NCBI GenBank assembly: GCA_036005125.1
Contig: DASYQV010000346.1
Location: forward strand, 1 to 29,549
DNA from: DASYQV01 sp036005125
Lineage (GTDB): Bacteria > Acidobacteriota > Vicinamibacteria > Vicinamibacterales > UBA2999
DNA length: 29,549 bases
Direction of reading: 5' to 3'
Shown one piece after another: positions 16,801 to 24,300 of the stretch. A program made the position numbers and the translations under genes. The first letter of the stretch is position 1. Every line of letters starts with the position of its first letter. Under the pieces are notes generated by a model that worked only from the letters and a program-made list of their open reading frames with translations, was not told the origin of the DNA and made no database searches.

Positions 16801-18169
16801 CGAGCGAGATCGACAGCAGATCCTTCAAGGGCGACACACCGACCAGTGCCGGAGCGTCGAGCGTCCGCTGCGCGGCGAGGGTGGTGAACCGTTCGACGGC
16901 TGCTTTGAGCGCGTCCTCCGAGAGCGGCGCAATCACGCCCTGCGCGATCGCTTTGCTCCACACGGCGCGAATGGTGGCCGGGTCGGTCCTGTAGAGAGCC
17001 GACTCGTTGGCCGGGAGGCCGGCGCGGAACATCGCGTAGAAGAGTGGCGCCTCGAGTCCGGGATCACCGGGACGCACCGTCCGCGCGCTGAACTGCGCGG
17101 CGAGCGACGCGAGCGCGACTGCGCGGGCATCCCAGCCGGTCTTGTTCGCCAGGTACGTGAGGTCGGATCGCTGGTCGTCTTCCTTCAGGTCCGTCAGCTT
17201 GCCCTTGAAGTGGCGAGCGACCGCAGCCGTGACCGTGTCGTGCTCGGACCGCAGCGCCGGGGCTGCGGTCTCGGCCAGCACGACGTTCAGCCGCTCTCGC
17301 GGCGACGCGTTGTAACGCACCTGCGATCCGCCGACGAACTGATCGCCGGCGAAGACGCGCGCCTGCAAATCCGGATACGTCTTCCCGCTCTTGAGCAGCG
17401 CGGTCCCCAGAAATGTCGCTTCGTACCTGCCCTCGTCATCGGTGAGCGCGTCGGCCAGCGGCACATCGCCGCCGACCATCTTGTCGACGATGCGGACGAG
17501 CAATCCCCCTGTCGAGGCGCTCGCGCGCGAGGTCACTCGCCCGGTTACGCGCCACGTCGGCGAGTCGGCCTCGGCGGGCACGATGAGATCGAGCATCTGG
17601 AGCGCCTGCGCCGGCTCCGCCAATCTGGCCTGAGCGAGCAGCGAACCCTGCTGATCCACAGCCGACACCTGCAACGCGATAGCGGCTACGCCGGGAGGCA
17701 TCTGGTAACGCACGGCATAACGCCCATCCTGGTCGGTGACGTCGTCGCCGAGCCGGACCGCGCCGCGGTCGGCGAGGTGAACCGCGCGCACGGTCGCGCC
17801 GACAAACGGACGTCCATCCTCCCGGCGCACCTGCCCGGCCACGATGTAGGTTGCGTCGACGGTTGCGGCGGCCGTCTCGAACGCGCCCAGCCCGGCGAGC
17901 ACGGTGTTGAGCGTCTTTGCCGTTGTCTCGTCTACGGCGCCGCTCGACGGCAGCCCGCGCGACTGCTGAAAGACGGACACGAGAAGTCGCGTGGACGGGC
18001 CATAGAGGCGCTGCGTCTGCTCGACCCGGAGACGCTCGTCCAACCCGGCCGGCGCCGTGCCGGTCACCTGCAGCACCTGTCTCTTCAGGAGGAGCTGCAG
18101 GCCCTCCTGCAGATCGGCGACTGCGTCGCCCTGTGACTGTGGTTGCAGCGGAAACTTGATCCTCTTCAT
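10856..18169 (-). CDS. Tc toxin TcA, N-terminal and central part with extra domains
   Basis: A 2437-residue protein. Residues about 1-92 look like a peptidoglycan-binding_1 domain (VADLQEGLQLLL...YGPSTRLLVSVFQ...GAVDETTAKTLN). Two transthyretin-like carboxypeptidase-regulatory domains follow (about 105-200 and 207-300, each with a DGRY or EGRY turn). The helical TcA shell begins after about 310 and contains the family motif DFCSCDHCRSILSPAAYLVD near 758-777. A PA14-like lectin module lies at about 1600-1710 (SGIWSGYFEAPENGFYNLRI). Residues about 1935-2150 match the conserved region often labelled neuraminidase-like (EKLFEYFLMD, WEANRKVFLYPENWLEPELR). The start at 18169 has AAGGTG four bases upstream. 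With the downstream gene the total is 3520 residues, against about 2500 for TcdA1. The receptor-binding surface and target cell are unknown. Confidence 0.87.
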   Translation of the reverse strand: MKRIKFPLQPQSQGDAVADLQEGLQLLLKRQVLQVTGTAPAGLDERLRVEQTQRLYGPSTRLLVSVFQQSRGLPSSGAVDETTAKTLNTVLAGLGAFETAAATVDATYIVAGQVRREDGRPFVGATVRAVHLADRGAVRLGDDVTDQDGRYAVRYQMPPGVAAIALQVSAVDQQGSLLAQARLAEPAQALQMLDLIVPAEADSPTWRVTGRVTSRASASTGGLLVRIVDKMVGGDVPLADALTDDEGRYEATFLGTALLKSGKTYPDLQARVFAGDQFVGGSQVRYNASPRERLNVVLAETAAPALRSEHDTVTAAVARHFKGKLTDLKEDDQRSDLTYLANKTGWDARAVALASLAAQFSARTVRPGDPGLEAPLFYAMFRAGLPANESALYRTDPATIRAVWSKAIAQGVIAPLSEDALKAAVERFTTLAAQRTLDAPALVGVSPLKDLLSISLASPTQQQRFADLYARNRKDMPRFWKAVTDAFGEATTRRLQLDGQLAYLTLNNAPLIRKVRTAAGANGLSDAAQLVDQGYHRAETWQAAVGTDAVPREIPGANDQERRQRYADVLAAQVRLSFPTRVVAQMVKSGETPVRSQNAGGGVHEFLVKNQGKFEIGLQPVKQYIGRNNLEVQPEVLDEITRIQRVYQITPGDTAMNALLQDGLDSAYAVARYDRNEFVRKYGKRVGGDTNARLIHSKSQQVHNAVLNIALSYLTAANAPGIGVHSPAQIINPAPGPNPNATDVIAYGTLQNLFGSMDFCSCDHCRSILSPAAYLVDLLLFCDRQVNELESPLTVLLERRPDLQHLPLTCENTNTPLPYIDVVNETLEYYITNGLSLANYKGHTFDGNARPEELLANPQFVTDAAYMTLAGKPLVPAGSPPLLPPTPPLPFHQPLEKLRRYIAKFETSLSEVMETLRATDVLERPAPADPTRPVEYGWRDILMEDLRLSRVEHDLITDRTRTLQQLYGFPPATTTAQVLAALSNAAAFAARLGVSYVDLVEILRTRFVNPSSSLLPRLERLGVSFGTIKAFKDGTITPTQFDAALAPGLDASAYAGNIQAWVTNQANYDAIMGLITLTDPTGTAPEGAFDTMEFRYANPDMTANRLRGFEFVRLYRFIRLWRKLGWTIDQTDRAITALYPPAQTPNDASDAVNLQRLDAGFLTMLPRLAVVRRMSAALNLKLKKDLPSQLACFAPIDTHGDASLYRQMFLSPARLDQDAEFADDGFGNVLAGGAMLLAHAPALRAAFSLTSEEFTLITDTLGFDGTTPLTLPNISAVFRRGWLARKLKISVREFLLLVKFTSIDPFAAPDPVDPPTLRFLDLVSRLKALSLKPAQALYLVWNEDISGRSAPRDEDVTTFARTLRRELAAIAREFAVTDDPDGQIAPARMALVYGGEATDMFFGLLNQSVVTDVSYNHGQPALEAAIVTAAQEKLTYDDLRKRLAYTGGIMPDSIRVALTGVAGVTGAFVDAVNALHAKTHAFFVRYPELEPLHDAFVTSTAAPEQKRATLLAALLPQLEEQRKRQHTLQSLGAAVEVDIELATALADNPAVLHATSNPARPALDDVRVVEIGGLSARWWFANTATPGNPADVTNDAVATLAYGAGSQTLPANPTPGNAISGIWSGYFEAPENGFYNLRIDTDAAATVTLTLDGANVPLAHSGVQWSNAAPIELRAGTLHAIDLRVDRVTTAMTVWWQTLGRGWEIVPTEFLYSATLTDRLRTVYVRVRKASALAEALKLSAGEIAYLAAHPDYVIASAGWLNALPVAATPTPLTAAALFTAASAVLEYARLKDALKATEDRLLTVLQDPVAATQASDALLFTLTQWEAASLDALLIRFGQVQGSNADRSALADLSTFARVFDAYAWVKKLRVPAAALIAATTNEPDAALVRDFQGALRARYEEQDWLDTLKPINDEMRALQRDGLVAYILHQMRSAPATAHIDTPEKLFEYFLMDVQMQPCMQTSRIRHALSSAQLFIERAVMNLEPRVAPTSVNAKQWEWMRRYRVWEANRKVFLYPENWLEPELRDDKSVFFTEAMSELLQSDITDDAAAKALLNYLSKLEEVAKLEPCGIHYAEYDASKAEDDIAYVIARTCGARRKYFYRRREFGYWTPWEPIQLDIENDPVLPVLWKNRLLLFWLKIIQQTPLQVPSAPAGSHLDAVDPASTVNSNSRISVRAILCWSEYFNGKWQPAKTSDPNQAALLGTFVASGSGSFDRSALRLSVTDAGSTLTITIDGQGYSTYTLYNTHSLPEPNASSVIILSMGPTRTLNTAGSTLAATYERGIMLVTLGETPPESTLPRPILTTGMRDRVVEPRHPLQDTWDAPFFYEDGRHVFYVTTRQRTVSVPHWGGYDFGDPVFEQPWEIPHLVFETPPIPDPIGPIVNPPNFTVINPAEMTRFVTEDAYIRRGFEATKPVQFGATSIGPGGKVAGGPMQR

Positions 18170-18190
18170 ACGTCACCTTGTACGTCTTTT

Positions 18191-18280
18191 CGTAGGCCGC
18201 ATCTTCCGTTGAGTACGTAGGCCGCATCTTCAGATGCGGCCCATGCGTTTCAGTACGTAGGCCGCATCTTTAGATGCGGC
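18191..18280. repeat. Palindromic repeat cluster between TcB-TcC and TcA genes
   Basis: Two full units, 18212-18240 and 18252-18280 (40-bp period), begin AGTACGTAG and contain the palindrome GCCGCATCT/AGATGCGGC (18221-18240 and 18261-18280; 9-bp stems). A partial unit sits at 18191-18206. CGTCTTTTCGTA flanks the cluster on both sides (around 18183 and 18292). The cluster fills most of the 169-bp gap between the two genes. It resembles REP-type intergenic repeats. An effect on mRNA stability or on the TcA:TcB-TcC ratio is possible but unproven. Confidence 0.8.
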
Positions 18281-18338
18281 GCGTCGTGTTCGTCTTTTCG
18301 TACGTTCGGCTTACGTACGTTCGTTGTCGTGCGCTCCC

Positions 18339-21300
18339 TCAGAAAGGCGTAATCTGCAGCACTCCTGTGAATGTCACTCCACCTGGTGGCGGCGGGGACG
18401 ATGCGGGGGGTGTCACGGTCGCCGGATTTGGCGGCGAGGCCGGCGCGATAGAGAGATTCAAACGGAAGCGGACATCCACGCCGTGCGGTCGCCGCGGAAT
18501 GTCGTAGATCGCCGTTCCCGCGTCGACGGCCCGGCTCACGGCACCGATGTCGGTGGAGTGTGCGCCGATGAACGCAGGCAAGGTCAACGGATCCGAGAGG
18601 ACGTCGGGCGTCCCTCGCAGCAGGTTCGTCCCCGCTGCCACACCGCCCGTGAAGGTGCTCCCGAGGTCCGGCAGCAGCGTGCTCGTCAGACCTGGCGAAT
18701 AGATCGGCGCGGGGCGTCCGCCGAAACTCAACGACAGATTGAATCGGTCCTGCAATGGGCTGTAGCCGACATCCGCGCTGAAGCCGCGTGCGGTGAAGCC
18801 GAAGCCGAACGCACCTTCCGTGTTGACGCTCGTACGAGTCGTTCCGCCCGGGAACGTTCCCTCGACGCGGAATGTGGTGAGCCCGGTGCTCGGGTTCACC
18901 GACACGGTGCCGGAGCCATCCGGACCGCGGGAGGTGAGCGAAATGTCGCCGCCATACGCGTAGCGAGCCGTCACGCTGGTCCGGTCCGAGCCCACCCGAA
19001 AACTGGCAGAAGACGTATCTGCTACCAGGCGGGTCGGACCCCAGTCGATCTGAAGGCGCGGCAGGAAGAGCTGGCCGCTGAAACTCGGCGCTGGAATGCC
19101 GCCGCCCGTCGACGCGGGGGCCGGGTCCGGTGAGGCAGGCGGTGTTCCCCCGGTGCCACCTCCGGTACCTCCTCCCGTTGCGGGCGTGGCAGCCGGGTCG
19201 GGCGTCGAGCCGGTCGATGGAGTCGGCGACGCGAAGGACGGTCCGAATGTGAATGTACCGGCCACCGTGAGATCCGGCGGCGGGCCAAGGCGAAGTGGCG
19301 GAATTAGGGTTCCGGCCAGGCGACCGAGCATTCGTTCTTCGGCCGTCCGTGGATCGAGCAGCGACGGCATCGGCAGAAGGAGCGGGGCGTTCTCGTCCTG
19401 GAGTCCGGACGGATCGTGCAGCCGGACCGGATTGTCGCTCGCGTATTTATAGAGATTCGTCCCGTTCACCAACCCTGCCGGATCGCAACTGATCCACCGC
19501 CCCACCCACGGCGCGTAGTAGCGTGCGCCGTGGTAGTAGAAGCCGCTCTCTTCGTCTCGTTCTTTGCCCGTGCAGCGGTAGCGCTTCGGCGTCTCGCTCG
19601 CGCCGCGCACGGCCTGGAACGACGTGCTGCCGTACGGCGTGTATTCCTCGTACGAGACGATCTGCGCCTGGTCGTCCAGCTCGAGGCTGGCCGAGCCGAG
19701 GTGGTTGACGAACTGGTATCGAACGAGTTGCGCGGGCACGCCCGCTTCGGCACCTTGCGTGCGCGTCTCCACGAGCGCAATACGATGCCTGCCGTCCATG
19801 ACGTGCAGCGTCTCGCGCACGAGAGGGCTCACTCCCTGCCTCCGGTAGATCTCGAAGCCGCCCAGATAGATGCGCTCGTCCTTGACCTGACCCGTGGCAA
19901 GCTCGGTGACCTTGCGTACGCGCTCGCCCCGCCCGTCGTAGACGTACCACGTGCGCTCGCCTTGCCGGGCGACGCCTTCCTCGTCTCCGGCATTGACCGC
20001 CTGGCGGCGCGTCATCTGCAACTGGTCCTGGACGTCCCACTGCAGGACCTCGAGCTGCGGCATGCGCAGCAGGTTGCCGTGCACGTCGTAACCGTTCCCG
20101 CCAGCGCTGTAGGCCTCGGTTGTGGCGCCAATCGTCGTACTGGTCAGCCGGTTGCTGAAGACGCCGGGGTCGAGCTGACTGGTCTCCTGGTAGGCGTACG
20201 TGCGCGTCCAGCCGGGATGAACCGGATCGGTTCCGCGATGGATCATCTGCTGGAGGTTGCCGATGACGTCGTAGACGTACCGCTGGAGATAACGTCCGAC
20301 GGCGTTGCCGTCGCTTGCCGCCAGCACGATGCCCACACGCGGCTTGTCGATGTAGCCGGCGGGCGTCGGCGGATCGCCGACCTGACCGAGGTGCTCCCGG
20401 CCGGTGGCCTCGATCAGTCGATACACGGCGTCGTAGGTGTAGTCGCCGTTCGGATCGACGCGCTTGTTGAGGAAGTAGCGCGTCTGCTGCGCATCGTCGC
20501 GGATCCGCGTGATGTTGCCGACGGGGTCGTATGTGTAACGGATGTTCTGTACCGCGCAGCCCGGCCATCCGGCCGGGGGAGTCTGCGGACAGTCGTCGGG
20601 GAACGTCGCAGCGTCCCGCCTGGTGAACAGGCGAACGATGCGGAAGGTCAAGGGATCGTACTCGTACGTGGTTCTGACCCCGTTGCCGTAGTCGATCGAC
20701 GTGCGCTGGCCCTTGGCGTCGTAATCGATGTCGGCCACGAAGGGCGTGGAAGCCGCGGCGCCTCGCACGTTCGCCTCGATACGCTCCAGCAGGTTCGCCT
20801 GGTTGTAGGCCGGGCGAATGGTCGTGTTGTCAGGAGCGGTCAATTCCGCAGGGCGATTGAGCGCGTCGTAGCGCGTGCGGCTCGTATAGATCGTGGCGTC
20901 GAGCGGCACGGCGGCGGACCAGTCCAGCGTCGCGTTGTACGCCACCGCGAGCTGACGCTGATTGCGCAGCGCGTTGCCCTTGAAATCGTATTGGTCGCTG
21001 ATGACGACGCCCGCCTGGTCGAAGGTCTGGACTGCCCTCCCGCGAAGGTTGGTGGCCTCCGGGTCGACCTGCGACTCTCCGTAGACGATGCGCCCGATCT
21101 GGACCTCCGCCCCCGCGCCTTCACGCACGAACGAAGCGGTCATGCGCCGGAGCTGGTCATAGACCTTCCGGAACCGCTGATTGCGGCTGTCGAAGGCGTA
21201 GATCGGTTTGCCCGTCACATCGCGAAGCGTCCACCGCTCACCCGCGTCCATGCTGGCGTGGTGGATCCGGGTGCCGAGCATGTCGTAGTCGTATCGGATG

Positions 21301-24300
21301 ACGATGCGATTGAGCGCATCGACGATCTGACGCTGGTTGCCCTCGATGTCGACGGCGACGCGCGTCGTGTGGAGCTCTTCGACCGGCGGAGCGGCCGGCG
21401 GCGTGTCGCTGTACTTGAATCGGTTCCGGGCGACCGTCAGGAACGTGCGGCCGAGCGAGTCCGCGTGGGCAACCGTCGGCGTCTCCCGGTGGATGGCCGC
21501 CTTGCGCGCTGCGTCCTGTTCGTGGGGGCCAAGCGCGCCGCCATCGCGCTGCACGTGCCACGTCGGCAGGAACGCCGCGACCGGCAGGCGACGGAAGAAA
21601 TCGCCCACGTCCGCGTCGGTCCTCGGGTCCCCCACGAGCACCGTGTCGTTGGGATCCCAGGTCTGCTGGCGCCACTGGTCGATCAACACCTTCTCCCAGG
21701 TGTGATTCGGGTGGAGCGTGGCGACCACGCGTTCGATGGGGTCGTAGAACACGACCCGGCTCACGCCGATGCGCACGTGGAACTCGAAGGCGTGCCGGTC
21801 GGTGAAGAATGGTTCGTACTGGCGAACGGGCTTGCCCTTGTTGTTGAAGACCGTCCAGCCGCTTCCTACCCAGCGCGGGCTCACATCGGTGGCCGTCATC
21901 GTCGGCTGCCCGCCCACGCCCACGATGATCGACCCGTCCCCCGCGCGCATGGGCACGGGGCCCGGCTCGGCCTGCACCTTTTTCTGGATCTCGCGGCCGA
22001 AGCCGTCTGAGTACGAAAAGCTGTGCTGAATGGCCAATCCCCCTGCCGGAACGGGATCGCTGTCGTGCGTCTCGCGGGCGAGCGTGTAGACCACGATCGA
22101 CTGCGGATTCGGCTGAGCCTTCGTACGCTGGTAGGCGAACAGGTCGTACACCAGACGCGTGGTGGCGTGCTGCAGGAGCGCTTGTGGATTGGCCAGCGGG
22201 TTGGCGAGATGATCGACGATGACCGCGTTGGTGAGCTCAGGATCGAAGCCGCTCAGCGAATCGCCCTCGACCGCAGCAGGCGCTGGCTTCCCCATCACGG
22301 CGGTCCCAGCCACCATGCCAAGGGCATCGAGTGCAACCGCCGTGCGATTGCGATTCGGATCCATCACGAGCCGGGGTTGGAGCACGCGATAATCCGCCCC
22401 CGATGCGAGGAGCGTTCCGGCAGCGTCCCGCTCACCGACGGTTGTCCGGTTGCCGAGCGCGTCGCGCGTTTCCAGCATCAGGAGATCGAATACGTCGTAG
22501 TCGATGAAGCTCTCGGTGCTGACCGCATTTGTGTGAAACGGGTCGCGGTACCGGCGCGGGATGAAGAAGTGCTGGCGCGCGAACGTCAGTTCCTGCGCGG
22601 GCGTGTCCCCGCTTCCCGGGGAATAGAACAAGCGTCCAGATGGCAGCCACCAGTTGGCGTCGCCTTCGCTGTGGACGTAACGCCCATCGCCGTCGAGCAT
22701 TGACGTAGTGACGCGCGCGCCGTAGACCTGCGTGACCAGGCCCGGCGTGAAGGCCAGCTTGTAGCGTTCGTACGGCAGTGCGAGCGACTCCACGAACGTG
22801 AACGCCGATGGACCGGTGAGATCGTTGCGGCGATACAGCGTGCGCACCTGCTCGACGACACGCTTTTCCACCACGCCGGGCGTGGGATTCTGCTCGTAGG
22901 CAATCCCCGCGGCGCCGGTACCGGCGGTCAGCATCTCGGCGTGCGTGAAGCGCAGGCGGCCCGGCGGCAGCGTGAGACCGGTCACCTCGAACGTGATGGT
23001 CTCGCAGGGCAACGGTGTGCGGTAATCGTCGGCGTCGGCCTCGATCGGATTGGTGACACGATTCTCCGTGTAGGTCGCGAGGATTCGCGTCTGGATCGCG
23101 CGGTCTGGCGGCGACAGGCTCATATCCGGCGTGCGCCGGCCGTAGCCCACCGCGGCTTCCTTGAGGACGTTGCCAAATCGATCCACCTCGAGCGTCAGCG
23201 CGTGCGCGACGCGGGGATCGTTCGGGTTGCGCTCGTAGTAGTAGTTGATGGCCTCGCGGGCGTGCGTGAAGAAGGCGGCATGACGGTTGTCACCGCGCCC
23301 CTGCAGCAGCCGGATGATGTAGTTCTGCTCGGTGACGGTGTACGGGTGCGCGGCCCTGGCGGTGCCGTCGCGGGCGTAGACCTCGCGCCGCAGCATCATG
23401 CCTTTCAACGCGCGGCAGGCTTCCCGCTCCTCATCGATGGTCAATCCGGCGGGCAAGACCGTATCGTCGAGCAGCCGTCTCCGCGCCTCGATGTCGTCGT
23501 CGATCCATGCCGGCTCACGGTAATACTCGCCTCGATCGTGTGCGTCAGTGAGGCCGGCAAAGAAGTTGGAGACGCGATCGCGACCGAGATAGACACCGGT
23601 GTGAAACCAGGTCTTCGTGTGCACGGGGGGCACGTGCGACGAGACATCGATGTTGTCGCCGACAGGAAAATCGCCGCTCGCGCTCAGCGCCGCGAGCTCT
23701 TCGGTGTCGAACTGCTCCACCATGCCGAACCCGCGGAACTCGCGCTCCACGCCGTCGAAGTATCCGTGGTGATAGGCGGAACGGGTGACGAACCGGTTGC
23801 GGCTGACCCGGTCGTAGGTTTCCACCCGCTCGACGACGTGAACGGGAAATGGGAGCCTGGTGATCCAGGGCGCGCCGGCAGCCTTGTCGGCCAGATAGAA
23901 CTTTGTTGACGAGGCGTAGCGGACGCGCGTTTCGGCGCCGAGGTTGTTGACGGCCGTGACGAGCAGGTGAGGCTTCTGGCCGCCCATCAGGTCGATGAAT
24001 CGCATCCGACGAGGCGCGGCGCCAGGCAATGGGGACGACCACACGAGACATGCCGTTCCATTGCCGAGAAGGTCAGTCGCCGTGACCGACGATACGTCGT
24101 CGGGAAGCGGAAATTGATCGAGGCGGTGCGGACCGCTCCAGCGGTTGCCGGATTGATTGAAGTAGAGACGCGCACCATCGCGCCCCAGGTAGATGATGTC
24201 GCTCGTGCCGGAGCCGTCGATGTCGGCGAGACGCAGGCGCTGGTAGTCGAACTGATCGGGGTTGTCGAACCATGGAGCATCGTCCATGGTGACTTTCTTC

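Noticed and set aside
18191..18280. Possible CRISPR array
   Set aside because: There are only two full units with a gap of 11 bases, the units are palindromic, and no cas gene is present. It is an intergenic palindromic repeat.
18339..18400. Outer-membrane beta-barrel insertion signal at the end of the Tc effector (terminal Phe)
   Set aside because: The protein ends in VLQITPF, but the alternation of hydrophobic residues expected for the Bam signal is not clear, and the effector is enclosed in the cocoon. Terminal Phe alone is not evidence.
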